This document shows, in pieces, positions 1 to 10,834 of a stretch of DNA of 64,000 nucleotides. Location: NCBI RefSeq assembly GCF_000745485.1, contig NZ_JQJK01000015.1:156931-220930 (forward strand), in the 5' to 3' direction. This DNA is from Methanobacterium veterum (GTDB lineage Archaea; Methanobacteriota; Methanobacteria; Methanobacteriales; Methanobacteriaceae). Below the pieces are notes generated by a model. The model worked only from the letters and a program-made list of their open reading frames with translations. It made no database searches and was not told the DNA's origin. Positions within the stretch are counted from its first letter, which is position 1. Each line of letters starts with the position of its first letter. Both the position numbers and the translations under genes were made by a program.

Positions 1-698
1 AGCTTTCCAAACTGTGCCTGGAAGAAAATATTTACCTGCACGTTGATGCGGCATTTGGAGGATTTACAATTCCATTTTTAGGTCTTAGTGGTCGTAATCT
101 TCCTAAATTTGATTTTTCGCTTGAAGGAGTTTCTTCTATTACTATAGACCCTCATAAAATGGGCCTTGCCCCAATTCCAACTGGTGGAATTATCTTTAGA
201 GATAGGAGCTACCTTGAAAGCATAAGCACTGAAACACCTTACCTTACAGATAAGGAACAGTTTACAATTGTGGGTACAAGAACAGGTGCATCTACCGCCG
301 CAACATGGGCACTGCTCAAATACTTTGGAAAAGATGGGTACTGTAAGATTGCAAAAGGATGTATGGAAGTCACAGAATACCTGGCGGAAGGAATCAAAAA
401 ATCAGGCTTTAACTTAATGGTTGAGCCTAAATTGAACCTTGTTGCATTTGATTCAAATGAAATAGAGATTGATACTATTGTAGATGAACTTAAAGAAGAG
501 GGATGGGCAGTTTCAGTATCATCTTACCCTAGGGCCATAAGAATTGTTGTAATGCCTCATGTTAAGATGGAACATGTCAAAGAATTTACAGATGACCTAT
601 CTAAGATTCATGCAAAGCATGTTTTAAATGGCGTGCCTCAAGATGATGAAAGAGAGACGCATTTAAACTTAGTTGATAAAACACTACAGGGTAAATAA
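1..698 (+). CDS. mfnA: L-tyrosine/L-aspartate decarboxylase MfnA, 3' part
   Basis: C-terminal part of a group II PLP-dependent decarboxylase; the 5' end lies outside the window and the reading frame is open from base 3. The HVDAAFGG motif (bases 42-65) supplies the PLP-contacting Asp, and the DPHKMG motif (about 150-167) carries the lysine that forms the PLP Schiff base. The remaining 180 residues form the usual small C-terminal domain. In methanogens this enzyme makes tyramine for methanofuran and can make beta-alanine from aspartate for coenzyme A. The stop codon directly abuts the ATG of the next gene, so the two are probably co-transcribed. Identification as MfnA rests on the archaeal context and motif spacing; a glutamate-decarboxylase-like relative is the alternative. 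Confidence 0.88.
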   Translation, partial: LSKLCLEENIYLHVDAAFGGFTIPFLGLSGRNLPKFDFSLEGVSSITIDPHKMGLAPIPTGGIIFRDRSYLESISTETPYLTDKEQFTIVGTRTGASTAATWALLKYFGKDGYCKIAKGCMEVTEYLAEGIKKSGFNLMVEPKLNLVAFDSNEIEIDTIVDELKEEGWAVSVSSYPRAIRIVVMPHVKMEHVKEFTDDLSKIHAKHVLNGVPQDDERETHLNLVDKTLQGK

Positions 699-1199
699 AT
701 GATCACAAAAATAATTAAAACTCCAGCAACTCATGATGTAATCAAGGATCTTAAAGTGGGAGACAGGATAGAAATACGCGGCAAAATCTACACCGGTAGG
801 GATGCCGCACTCCCAAAATTGATTAGATCGATTAAAAACGGCGAAAAGCTAATTGATATCGAGGGTTCTGCTATAATGCACACTGCAGTAAGTGATGCTG
901 GGATATCACCTACTACAAGTAACAAAGAAGAAATCGAGGAAAGTATTCCCTTTCTTTCAGAGGCAGGAGTAAAGATCCATATTGGAAAAGGGGGATTAAG
1001 CGAGGAAACAATTAAAGCACTTGATAAATGGGGGTCTATTTTTGTTGTAACCCCTCCTGCTGCCGCCCTTCTTACAAGTAAAGTGGTTTCAAAACAAGTG
1101 GTTGCATTTGAAGAAGAAGGAATGGAGGCAATTCACGAACTGGAAGTTAATGGGCTTCCGGGTATTGTTGCGATTGCGCATGGGGAGTCTATTTATTGA
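699..1199 (+). CDS. fumB: Fumarate hydratase class I, beta subunit
   Basis: 166-residue protein matching the C-terminal (beta) half of class I [4Fe-4S] fumarases and tartrate dehydratases, which archaea encode as a separate gene. Recognisable are the GKIYTGRDAAL segment near residue 30, the short stretch after GSAIMHTA, and the VTPPAAALL segment near residue 123. With an alpha subunit encoded elsewhere it would convert fumarate to malate in the incomplete reductive TCA branch of methanogens. It starts at the base after the mfnA stop, so translation is probably coupled. The gene symbol follows common archaeal use for the beta subunit and should not be confused with E. coli fumB. L-tartrate dehydratase beta is the other possible annotation. 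Confidence 0.85.
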   Translation: MITKIIKTPATHDVIKDLKVGDRIEIRGKIYTGRDAALPKLIRSIKNGEKLIDIEGSAIMHTAVSDAGISPTTSNKEEIEESIPFLSEAGVKIHIGKGGLSEETIKALDKWGSIFVVTPPAAALLTSKVVSKQVVAFEEEGMEAIHELEVNGLPGIVAIAHGESIY

Positions 1200-1720
1200 A
1201 TATTTTTCCTGTTATAAATTACAAATCTCTTTTTTAAATTAAGACGAGGGTAATAATAAAAATTAAACAGTACAATTAATATTTTTTTAATATTTATGTT
1301 ATAATTTGGTAATTTTAGTAATAATAAAAGTATTACTTTTTGATTAATATTATAAGAATTAAGGAGTAGTATTATGACTTAATTTCATTTAATTTTACCT
1401 TAATAAAATTATTTTTGTATTATATGAGTTTTAACTATTATTTATTTTAAATAAACATATAATAAGTTATATAATTAATTAATCATGTAAAATTAGTCTT
1501 TATATAAAATAATACTTCTTAATATGTTTTGGAATTACATTACTAATATTTTAACAGTATTGGATAAAAATTATTAAAAAATAAGTATTTTTTAACTAAA
1601 AATTATTAATTTATGTGTTTTTTTATTACAAAAAGGATAAATTTGACTCTAAATGTAATAATAAATATGTAATAAATAGTATTATATAATGCTTCATACT
1701 AACACACTTTTGGTGTCATT
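1200..1720. promoter_or_regulatory. AT-rich intergenic region with the promoter of the giant adhesin gene
   Basis: About 520 bases of very AT-rich DNA with no credible coding sequence. A T-run at 1229-1235 behind the fumarase gene could end transcription. Close to the next gene, a TATA-like element (TATTATATAAT, about 1680-1690) lies about 31 bases before a weak ribosome-binding site GGTG (1712-1715) and the ATG at 1721. No operator or RNA structure stands out. Confidence 0.5.
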
Positions 1721-4700
1721 ATGAAGAAAAAATATGTATTTATTATACTCATAAGCATGTTTTTAATGTTAATTTCGATAACTGGAACTGTTTCAGCGGC
1801 TAATCATACTGTTAATCCTGGAGACAGTATTCAGTCTGTTATAAACAATGCTTCGTCTAATGACACTATTATTGTTAATGATAACAACGGTTCTGCTTAT
1901 ACTTATACTGGAAATTTGATTATAAATAAAACACTGCAATTAAAAGCTAAATCTGGCAGTAAAGTAACTATTAGGGCTTCTAATTCTTCAAAACCATCTA
2001 TTACAGTGAATTCACTGGGAACGGGTGCTTTTATTCAGGGGTTCACAATTATTGGTGCCACTAACTCTTCGGGAATTTATTTAAATGGGGTTTTAAGTTG
2101 TAATATTACTGGAAATAATTTAAATGGTAATTATTATGGAGTTTATGTTTATGGTAGTTCGAGTAATAATATTGTATTGGGGAATACAATAGCAAATAGC
2201 ACTTATTCTGGAATTATTTTAAATTCTAACAATAATACTGTACAGAATGATATTTTAACTGGTAATTTGCGAGGAATACTCCTTAGTGGAGGTAATTACA
2301 ATACTATTCAAAATAACACTATAACAAACACGGGTTCTTATGGAATTGGATTAAATAATGCATATAATAACATATTCCAGAAAAATACTATAGCCGGTAG
2401 CACTTCTTTTGGGTTAAATATCCAAAATGGTTCAAATGGCAATATAATTAGGAGTAACGTTATAAAAAATAATAATTATGGAATTTACATTCTTAATTCA
2501 GCTATTACTATCACTTTCAATGAAATAACTGGAAATACTGTACATGGATTGTATTCTGTAAATGGAACAGCAAATGCAATAAATAATTGGTGGGGTTCTA
2601 ACAATCTTACAGTATCATCAAGTAGTGGAAGTGATATTTATGGCAATGGGGGAACAGTAACCTACAATCCATGGCTTGTACTTACTATTGGCAGTTCTTC
2701 GGATATTGTGTCTAAAAGTAGTTCTTCCAGTGTAACTGCAGATCTAACTCGTAATAATCAGGGAACTAACACATCTTCCTCTGGCACCGTTCCAGATGGT
2801 ATACCAGTAAACTTTTCCAAAACATTGGGAACCATTAGCAGTCCTGTATCTACAAGAAATGGTAAGGCAACTGCTACATTTAATTCAGGTACAACAACAG
2901 GTACAGCTACTGTTTCGGCTGTATTAGACAGACAAACAGTTAATAAAACAATTACTATTATATCTGGTGTATACAATACCAGAACCAAGAAAACGTTCTC
3001 TACTATACAAGCCGCTATAAATGATGCTACTACTTCAAATGGCGATACTATACTGTTAGGGGGAGGCACTTACGCTGCAAATATAGTTATAAGTAAAAGG
3101 CTTAGTTTAATGCCCGCTTATGGTGGAAATGTAATACTTCAAGCATCAAATTCATCACTCCCTACAGTTACTGCTTTTTATGGTGGAAGCGGTTCCTTAA
3201 TTAAGGGTTTCACTATACGGGGGGCTACTAATTCTTATGGTGTTTATATAAGCTCTTATGTTAATAGTTGCAATGTCACTGGAAATATTATAACAAATAA
3301 TTTATATGGGATCCTTATCGATGCAAACAGTACCCGTATATCTGGAAATAATATAACGGGCAACGCTCATGATGGAATTTATTTTGAAAATGTAAACAAT
3401 AATTATATAACTGGAAATAATGTGACAGCCAATGGCGGGAACGGAATTATTAATTACTATTCACGAAACAATGCGATATCTGGTAATAAGGTAGCAAACA
3501 ACACAGGTAATGGAATTGTTCTTTATTATGCCAATAATAACACTGTGTCTGGAAACAATGTAATGGGCAACATTCAAGAAGGAATTTTTCTCTACAATTC
3601 AAACAGTACTATTGTGTCGGGAAATAATGTAACTGGAAATAATGCGGATGGAATTGCCATTGGATATGCAAATAACAACACATTATCTGGAAATAATTTG
3701 ACTGCCAATGTCCATAACGGAATTGACATTAGTTATGCCAATAATAACACTATATCGGGAAATAGCATATCTGGAAATAATGTAACTGTAGTGGGAGTTC
3801 ATATCGAATATTCCAGTACTAATCGAGTATCCGGAAATAACATAACCTGCAATAGTATTAGTGGAATTTTCTTCAATGATGCACGCAATAACACTATCTC
3901 TGGAAACAATGTAACAGGCAATGATAGAGGAATTTACCTTTACAATTCAAACAGTACTGTTGTATCTGGAAATAATGTAAAAGATAATATTCTGGATGGA
4001 ATTTGTCTCGATAGCTCGAATAATAACACTATATCTGTAAATGATGCATCATTCAATGGCTTAAATGGAATCATTGTTGGATATGCAAATAATAACACCA
4101 TATCTGGAAATAATGCAACTAATAATGTTCACCATGGAATTTATTTAGACCTTGCTAATGGTAATTGTGTATCTGGAAATATTGCATCGAATAATGTTCT
4201 TAGTGGGATTTGTGCTGATAGTTCCAATAATACAACCTTAGTTGGGAGTAAAGTAACAGATAATGATCAAATGGGCATTTTCATTACTTATTCAAATGGT
4301 ATTTTAATATCTGGAAATAATGTAACGAAAAATGGTATAAATGGGACGATTTACGGTGGAATAATTATTGGTTATTCAAATAACAGCACTATATCTGAAA
4401 ATAACATAACAAACAATACTGAAAACGGAATTCTCCTTTATAATTCACGTAATGATATTATATTTGGAAATAATGTGACAAATAATACTGAAGGAATTGC
4501 CCTTCAAAATGCAAGTAATATCACTATATCTATGAATGATGCGATAAATAGCATTCTGAATGGAATTACTCTTCTTTATTCAAGTAATAATACAATCTCC
4601 AGAAACAACGTAACAAATAACCATTATGCAGGAATTTACGTAGATAATTCAGACAGTACTAGAATAACTGAAAATACCATAATTAATAATCAAAATGGTA

Positions 4701-7700
4701 TTTATCTCTACTTTTCCCCAGCAACTGTTAATTTCAACAGAATTGCTCGAAACAGTGTAGGTGGACTTATTAATGCGTATAGCAGCTTTGTAAATGCAAC
4801 TAACAACTGGTGGGGTACTAATAATCCAACTGTATCTTCCAGTAATGTCAGCGATATATGCATTTTAGGTGGAAATGTCATTTATAACCCATGGATTGTA
4901 TTGGCTGTGAATTCTGTGCACTGTATAAACGGTACTTTTAATATAACTGCGGATTTAACACATAATAATCATGGAACTGATTTATCACAGTTAGGGCACG
5001 TCCCCGATGGAATAATTATTAATTTCACTACAGATTATGGAATAATTGTAAGAAATGTAAATACAATTAATGGAAAAGCCGTATCCCAACTTAATTCTAC
5101 TGTAAATAGTATAGCTAATATTACTGTCACTTTAGATAACCAGATAGTTTCTAAAACGGTTAATATATTTAATATATACAATACTGTAACTCAGAAAGGG
5201 TTTTCTAGCATACAAGCGGCAATTGATGATCTTTCAACCTCTGACGGTGATGTTATTGAGATTATGAGTGGAACTTATAGGGAAAATATTGTTGTAAATA
5301 AAAGGATAGTAATAATGGCCTTTCCTGGAGAAAATGTGACAATACAAGCTGTGAATTCTTTAAGTTCTATTGTTACGGTGAATCCGGGTGTGACTGTTAC
5401 AATTTTTAACTTGATATTTGCTAACGGTAATTATGCATCTGGTCCTGGTGGTGCTATTTATAATAGGGGTAATCTAACTGTAATTAACTGTACTTTTAGA
5501 AATAACACTGCTTATTGGGGTGGTGCTATCTGTAATGATGGCAATTTAACTGTAACTGGCAGTACTTTCATGGGTAACACTGCAATTCATGATGGTGGTG
5601 CTATAAACAGTAACAACGTTTTAAACGTTAATAATTGTGTTTTCACAAATAATGTTGCGCAGCATGTTTGTGGTGCAATTATCAACTGGCAGGGAACTAT
5701 GAATGTTACTGGAAGTGGTTTTACTGGTAACACTGCGGCAATGGAAGGTAGTACTATTGGTAATTATTATGGCAGTGCCAATATTAACTTCAACCGGATT
5801 GTAGTAAGTGGAAATTATGGGCTTTACAATGCGAATGGTGGGGTTGTAAATGCTACAAATAATTGGTGGGGTTCAAATACAGACCCCACAACTAATTCAA
5901 GCAATATTCGCAACAATGGAGGAACAGTAACCTACAATCCATGGTTAGTATTAAACTTAACTGCTAATCCTACAAGAACTAATGGTAATTCAACAGTAAC
6001 CGCTGATTTAACTCATAACAGTAATGGTGCTGATACTTCGTCGGGAGGTCATGTCCCGGATAATATACCTGTAAATTTCACAACCACATTAGGTAACATG
6101 GCTAGTCCAGTTTATACTAGGAATGGAAAGGCCATATTAACATTTAATTCAGGAACAGTCACTTCTGGAGTGGCAAGTGTCACTGCTACGTTGGATGGGC
6201 AAATTTTACAGATGAATATCACTATTGATGCAATTGCACCAACTGTAAATGCAACTCTCGCCACTGGACTTTACAATATTACTCAATATGTGAATTTAAC
6301 AGCATCGGATGCCGTTGATTCAAATCCTGTTATTTATTACACTACTGATGGCAGCACTCCAACAACTTCAAGTACAGTATATGTTGGCCCTATTCTCCTA
6401 ACCACAACTACTACTTTGAAATTCATGGCAGTTGATTTTACAGGTAATAAATCTCCTGTAGGTATTAAATATTATATCTTTTCACCTGTAGGTAATCTCA
6501 ACACGGGTTTGGGTTATTCCAGTATACAAAATGCCATTGATGATATTTTAACTGTTAATGGCAATATTATTGTAGTTGCAAATGGGACTTACCTTGAAAA
6601 TATTGTGTTAAATAAGAACCTCACAATAACTCCTTATGATGGAAACGTGACAATTCAGGCTGCAAGTCCAAACAGCCCTATTATCACTATTAATTCGGGC
6701 GGAAACGGATCTTTAATTTTAGGATTTACTTTAACTGGTGCTAATGGAACATCCTCGTCAGGCATTTATCTCAACAATGCCAGCAACTGCACTATTATGG
6801 GGAATATTTTGACCAGTAATTATTATGGGCTGCTTCTTGCCAGTTCAACGAATAATACGATATGGGACAACAACTTAACTGGTAATTTAATGGGAGGAAT
6901 CTGGTTTAACAGTTCAGACAACAACACCATATATTCCAATATTATCACCAATAATTCTGGCCATGGAATTTATCTCTATAACTCAGGAAACACTTTGATA
7001 ATGGCAAACACCGTCCAGAACAATTTAATGAATGGAATTGAACTCAACAATTCCAGTAACTGTACAATTTATGAAAATACTATAACAGATAACCATCAAA
7101 ATGGAATTAAAGCTACATCATCCTCTGCCGACATTAATTTCAATATAATTACTGGAAATACTTTTTACGGGCTTTATAATATGGGTAATGGAGCATTAAA
7201 TGCCACTAACAACTGGTGGGGAACTAACAATCCTGTAGTTTCATTAACCAGTCCCAGTGACATTAACATAGCTGGAGGAACTGTAACATATGATCCATGG
7301 CTAGTGCTTAGCTTAACTGGTTCTATGATTACTGTGACACATAACAGTACATCTGACTGCGAGATAACTGCTGATCTAACCCAGGATAACCATGGGAATG
7401 ATACTTCTTCCTCGGGAACAATACCTGATGGTCTGCCTGTGAATTTCACCACTACGCTGGGAACTATAAACAGTACTGGGACCATTCGAAGTGGTAGGGC
7501 TATAGTAATTCTCACATCTAGTTCCTCAGATGGTGCAACAACAGTTGCAGCTACAGTGAATAACTGGCAGGTCTCTAAAGCGTTTCATAAGTCTTTCAGC
7601 AGTATTCAATCAGCTGTCAATGATCCTTTAACCATTGATGGTGACGTTATCTTTGTTACAAACGGGACATACATTGAAAATATTGTTGTAAATAAAAACC

Positions 7701-10700
7701 TCACCATAATCTCTGAGGGTAATGTAACTGTACAGGCATTGAATTCTTCAAACCCTGTTTTCACTGTTAATGACTGCAGTGATTCTATGATTTATGGATT
7801 TACAATCACAGGTGCGACACATTCATCAGCTATTTACCTAAATAGAGTTAGCAGCTGCTATGTATTAGATAATACTATTGCAGGAAATGGATTAAACAGC
7901 ACCGGTGACTTTGGGTATGGGATCTTCCTGAACTCCACCACAAACTGTACGGTCTCAGGGAACATTTTACAGAATAATTTGGGGGGAATTGACCTTGAAT
8001 ACTCGAACAACACTCTCCTATCAGGAAATAACATAACAAACAGTATGTTGAGGGGTATTTATCTTTACCAGGCTAACAATACCACTATATCTGGAAATAA
8101 TCTTGCAAACAATGACTGTGGTATTCTCTCTGAGTATTCAAATAATCTCACAGTAACATCAAATGATATTAAAAATAACACATATCAAGGTATTTATTTA
8201 TACAACTCTTCAGGAGACCTTCATTTCAATAGGATAGTTGGAAATGGAGAATATGGACTTTTAAGCAGGGGTGGTACTGTGAATGCTACCAATAACTGGT
8301 GGGGAACCAATAATCCTGCAGTGTCTTCAGCAAAACCCAGTGCTATTTACGTGATAAGTGGATCTGTACTTTACAATCCATGGTTGGTTCTTACAATCAC
8401 CCCAACTTCCTATAAGGTTTCTGATGGTAAGATTTATGAATCTACCATCACAGCAGACTTAAATCACAACAGCAACGGCGAGTATCTTTCAACTATAACT
8501 TACATTCCAGAAGGTATACCAGTTAATTTCACAACAGATAATGGCACTATCACCAATAGCAGTTCTACAGTAAAAGGCGAAGCTTCAGCTACTTTGGTGC
8601 TGAATCCAAACTTACAATCAGGTTTAACAAACGTAACTGCAAATGTAGATGGGCAAAATGTGTCTGCCGCAGTTGATCGCAGTGCCAATGCAACTATACT
8701 CATTGCAAGTACTGCTATTGATTTATCTACTGGTCAGCCGCTTTCTTTGTCTTATGTACTGCCTTTAAATGAGTCTGTTAGCTGGGTGAGTGTGCTGTGG
8801 AAGTCCACCAGCTCTGATTTTGGAGTGTTCCAGAATGAAGTGGACTTAATTGTAAATGGGGCTGTGGTTTTAAACAGAACAGTTTCAAATATAAATTACC
8901 TTTATTACAAAAATTCTTATTCTCCGAAAGTTTGGTACAATGTAAACTTTTTAAACTGGCTTTTTTCAGAGTCAGCAGCTTCTAAAATGGCACTGCAAAG
9001 TATCATTCAACAAAACCCAGAGTTACAGAATTTAACAGGTGATGACCTGGAAATTGGAATATTAAATATAATTAAAGAGAATAATGGGTTTACAAATAGT
9101 GAAATGAACATGATTGCAAACCACAGGTACTTCACTGATGATATAGCAACTTATATTAAGTATCCAGGGGACGCTGCTAAAAAGATCACAGTTGAAGACC
9201 CAGATAGTAATGAGTTAATAGACCTTGATTTCACTGGCAATCCTATTTCTAGAGTTAGTACTATGATTTATGCGAATGGGGGATACTTCCATGTAGATGA
9301 TCCGGTCAATCCTACTTCTCTTGTTTATAAATATGCGGGTTATGAAGGCGTTAGAAGCTTTGCAATTGTTACAACTAAAGTTACAGATGATATCTTGCAG
9401 TACTGGTTGGATCAAAAGGACAGGACTGATGTAAATGGTACTCTTCTTTATCCGGATGGTCCTATGAAGGCGGCTTATGGAACCTTCTTAGAGGCTCTTT
9501 TGATGATTAAGTGTCATGATATGGTTGCTGACCAGGCAGCAGCTCAATACAATGTTTCATGGACACGGACTACGCCTATAATAGTTTCTGTTTTTGATGA
9601 TGCTTACTGTACGGTTTTAACCTTGGAGTGTAGTCATCGTTTTGGTATGGATGTGATTGGGGATGTAAGTAACATTACGGCTTTCCGTTATGCTTGTTCG
9701 TCTGCTGTTAACCCGATTGAGCATATGGTTGGTGAATCATTATTCCCTGGTGGTAATAGTACTTCTATTGTTATGGGTTTGGGGCAGATGATTTTTAATG
9801 GTGAAATGGTTGACTTGTTTATGAGTAATGGTTATTTTGTGATGAAGTCCGCAGATAATAGTTTGTTTTTGGTTTTGGATCCTGAGACTGGTATTTTGAG
9901 GGATGTTATGGTTTTGAATTCTAGTTTGTCTGGTAGCTGGTGTTATTCTGACCAGCAGGCTGAATGGGCTCATGATCTGGGTGAGAAGCTGATTAATGGT
10001 ATTGAAAATATTCCTTGGATGAGTTTTATTCCGATATTGGGTATAAATCTGAATATGTTTGGTAGTTCGGGTAGTATTCTTCAGGGAAGTGGTAGTTTAA
10101 TGTCAATTTTTGAATATGTTGGTGTAGATGGTCCTGCTGCAGAGGTTTTGGCTAGTTTAACAAGGTTTGCAAAAAATCCGCTTACTGCAGCGGTTATTGG
10201 AGTAGGTATTACAACGTTTGTGGTTGGTAATTATTTATGTGATAAGTATAACTGGCCGCCGCACCGAGATTTCAATCAAGATGTTCAAACAGTAAAAGAT
10301 TTAGTATATAATTCCGCGTCAAAAACGATTGGGTTTTTAATTTCGTCAGTATCATATGGTTCAAATAAGATTAATGTTGATATTTCGAAAACAATTGATT
10401 TTTTAAACAAAATTGATTGTGATGATGAACTTGATGACGCACAAACAACATTATGGGATTTTTGGGGACCACAAGCATTTAAAAATCTTGGAACTGGTGG
10501 TTCTGATGGAAATTCAACAGAATGGGCAAATACGTTTTTAAATACGTTCCGTTTCATTAAAAAGCAATCTATTGATATGTACAAAGGTATACTGGCTGGA
10601 GATCCTGTGGCATTTGCTAAAGGTGCTGCTGGTACTGGTGTTGGTCTTGGGTTGCTATCTGTATTGACAAGGGGAGTTATTTATGATACTATTGAGGAAT

Positions 10701-10783
10701 CCTACCAAAAATATAAGAATTATGATTTAAATAATTCTACTTCTGGAGGTTTTGGTGGAGGTGGGGGTAGTGCATTCCCCTAA
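1721..10783 (+). CDS. Giant secreted beta-helix adhesin-like protein with variable C-terminal tip (putative polymorphic effector)
   Basis: 3020 residues. Residues 1-26 form a signal peptide (charged MKKK, hydrophobic core, cleavage after VSA). Five modules follow. Each has parallel beta-helix repeats of the NosD/PbH1 type (recurring SGNNVTxN and GIxLxxSxNNT), a linker with NNWWG then YNPWLVL (Trp pairs near residues 288, 1028, 1381, 1830 and 2190), and a Big_1/invasin-like Ig domain with VTADLTHNN...VPDGIPVNF...GKA. A chitobiase C-terminal-like domain sits at about 1506-1587 (YYTTDGSTPTTSS). Residues about 2460-2545 and 2570-2760 form a conserved module with Cys, His and Asp in KCHDMVAD, SHRFGMDV and ACSSAVNPIEH. 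Residues about 2760-3020 are a unique tip with a hydrophobic stretch and a Gly-rich end. Both parts of the conserved module recur downstream (14667-15920 and 16828-17085), the former with another tip. There is no obvious C-terminal anchor. Adhesion is the family expectation; a toxin role for the tip is my inference. Confidence 0.85.
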   Translation: MKKKYVFIILISMFLMLISITGTVSAANHTVNPGDSIQSVINNASSNDTIIVNDNNGSAYTYTGNLIINKTLQLKAKSGSKVTIRASNSSKPSITVNSLGTGAFIQGFTIIGATNSSGIYLNGVLSCNITGNNLNGNYYGVYVYGSSSNNIVLGNTIANSTYSGIILNSNNNTVQNDILTGNLRGILLSGGNYNTIQNNTITNTGSYGIGLNNAYNNIFQKNTIAGSTSFGLNIQNGSNGNIIRSNVIKNNNYGIYILNSAITITFNEITGNTVHGLYSVNGTANAINNWWGSNNLTVSSSSGSDIYGNGGTVTYNPWLVLTIGSSSDIVSKSSSSSVTADLTRNNQGTNTSSSGTVPDGIPVNFSKTLGTISSPVSTRNGKATATFNSGTTTGTATVSAVLDRQTVNKTITIISGVYNTRTKKTFSTIQAAINDATTSNGDTILLGGGTYAANIVISKRLSLMPAYGGNVILQASNSSLPTVTAFYGGSGSLIKGFTIRGATNSYGVYISSYVNSCNVTGNIITNNLYGILIDANSTRISGNNITGNAHDGIYFENVNNNYITGNNVTANGGNGIINYYSRNNAISGNKVANNTGNGIVLYYANNNTVSGNNVMGNIQEGIFLYNSNSTIVSGNNVTGNNADGIAIGYANNNTLSGNNLTANVHNGIDISYANNNTISGNSISGNNVTVVGVHIEYSSTNRVSGNNITCNSISGIFFNDARNNTISGNNVTGNDRGIYLYNSNSTVVSGNNVKDNILDGICLDSSNNNTISVNDASFNGLNGIIVGYANNNTISGNNATNNVHHGIYLDLANGNCVSGNIASNNVLSGICADSSNNTTLVGSKVTDNDQMGIFITYSNGILISGNNVTKNGINGTIYGGIIIGYSNNSTISENNITNNTENGILLYNSRNDIIFGNNVTNNTEGIALQNASNITISMNDAINSILNGITLLYSSNNTISRNNVTNNHYAGIYVDNSDSTRITENTIINNQNGIYLYFSPATVNFNRIARNSVGGLINAYSSFVNATNNWWGTNNPTVSSSNVSDICILGGNVIYNPWIVLAVNSVHCINGTFNITADLTHNNHGTDLSQLGHVPDGIIINFTTDYGIIVRNVNTINGKAVSQLNSTVNSIANITVTLDNQIVSKTVNIFNIYNTVTQKGFSSIQAAIDDLSTSDGDVIEIMSGTYRENIVVNKRIVIMAFPGENVTIQAVNSLSSIVTVNPGVTVTIFNLIFANGNYASGPGGAIYNRGNLTVINCTFRNNTAYWGGAICNDGNLTVTGSTFMGNTAIHDGGAINSNNVLNVNNCVFTNNVAQHVCGAIINWQGTMNVTGSGFTGNTAAMEGSTIGNYYGSANINFNRIVVSGNYGLYNANGGVVNATNNWWGSNTDPTTNSSNIRNNGGTVTYNPWLVLNLTANPTRTNGNSTVTADLTHNSNGADTSSGGHVPDNIPVNFTTTLGNMASPVYTRNGKAILTFNSGTVTSGVASVTATLDGQILQMNITIDAIAPTVNATLATGLYNITQYVNLTASDAVDSNPVIYYTTDGSTPTTSSTVYVGPILLTTTTTLKFMAVDFTGNKSPVGIKYYIFSPVGNLNTGLGYSSIQNAIDDILTVNGNIIVVANGTYLENIVLNKNLTITPYDGNVTIQAASPNSPIITINSGGNGSLILGFTLTGANGTSSSGIYLNNASNCTIMGNILTSNYYGLLLASSTNNTIWDNNLTGNLMGGIWFNSSDNNTIYSNIITNNSGHGIYLYNSGNTLIMANTVQNNLMNGIELNNSSNCTIYENTITDNHQNGIKATSSSADINFNIITGNTFYGLYNMGNGALNATNNWWGTNNPVVSLTSPSDINIAGGTVTYDPWLVLSLTGSMITVTHNSTSDCEITADLTQDNHGNDTSSSGTIPDGLPVNFTTTLGTINSTGTIRSGRAIVILTSSSSDGATTVAATVNNWQVSKAFHKSFSSIQSAVNDPLTIDGDVIFVTNGTYIENIVVNKNLTIISEGNVTVQALNSSNPVFTVNDCSDSMIYGFTITGATHSSAIYLNRVSSCYVLDNTIAGNGLNSTGDFGYGIFLNSTTNCTVSGNILQNNLGGIDLEYSNNTLLSGNNITNSMLRGIYLYQANNTTISGNNLANNDCGILSEYSNNLTVTSNDIKNNTYQGIYLYNSSGDLHFNRIVGNGEYGLLSRGGTVNATNNWWGTNNPAVSSAKPSAIYVISGSVLYNPWLVLTITPTSYKVSDGKIYESTITADLNHNSNGEYLSTITYIPEGIPVNFTTDNGTITNSSSTVKGEASATLVLNPNLQSGLTNVTANVDGQNVSAAVDRSANATILIASTAIDLSTGQPLSLSYVLPLNESVSWVSVLWKSTSSDFGVFQNEVDLIVNGAVVLNRTVSNINYLYYKNSYSPKVWYNVNFLNWLFSESAASKMALQSIIQQNPELQNLTGDDLEIGILNIIKENNGFTNSEMNMIANHRYFTDDIATYIKYPGDAAKKITVEDPDSNELIDLDFTGNPISRVSTMIYANGGYFHVDDPVNPTSLVYKYAGYEGVRSFAIVTTKVTDDILQYWLDQKDRTDVNGTLLYPDGPMKAAYGTFLEALLMIKCHDMVADQAAAQYNVSWTRTTPIIVSVFDDAYCTVLTLECSHRFGMDVIGDVSNITAFRYACSSAVNPIEHMVGESLFPGGNSTSIVMGLGQMIFNGEMVDLFMSNGYFVMKSADNSLFLVLDPETGILRDVMVLNSSLSGSWCYSDQQAEWAHDLGEKLINGIENIPWMSFIPILGINLNMFGSSGSILQGSGSLMSIFEYVGVDGPAAEVLASLTRFAKNPLTAAVIGVGITTFVVGNYLCDKYNWPPHRDFNQDVQTVKDLVYNSASKTIGFLISSVSYGSNKINVDISKTIDFLNKIDCDDELDDAQTTLWDFWGPQAFKNLGTGGSDGNSTEWANTFLNTFRFIKKQSIDMYKGILAGDPVAFAKGAAGTGVGLGLLSVLTRGVIYDTIEESYQKYKNYDLNNSTSGGFGGGGGSAFP

Positions 10784-10834
10784 CAAAATTCTAATAATAA
10801 TATATCATAATTTTAGGTATTGGAGGATATAGAT

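Noticed and set aside
2758..9973. Long minus-strand open frames inside the giant gene
   Set aside because: They mirror the repetitive coding strand, lack ribosome-binding sites and recognisable domains, and lie wholly inside a well-supported gene.
1721..10783. Internal repeats of the giant gene as a CRISPR array or other DNA repeat
   Set aside because: The repeats are degenerate, in frame and encode beta-helix coils; there are no constant-length direct repeats with unique spacers.
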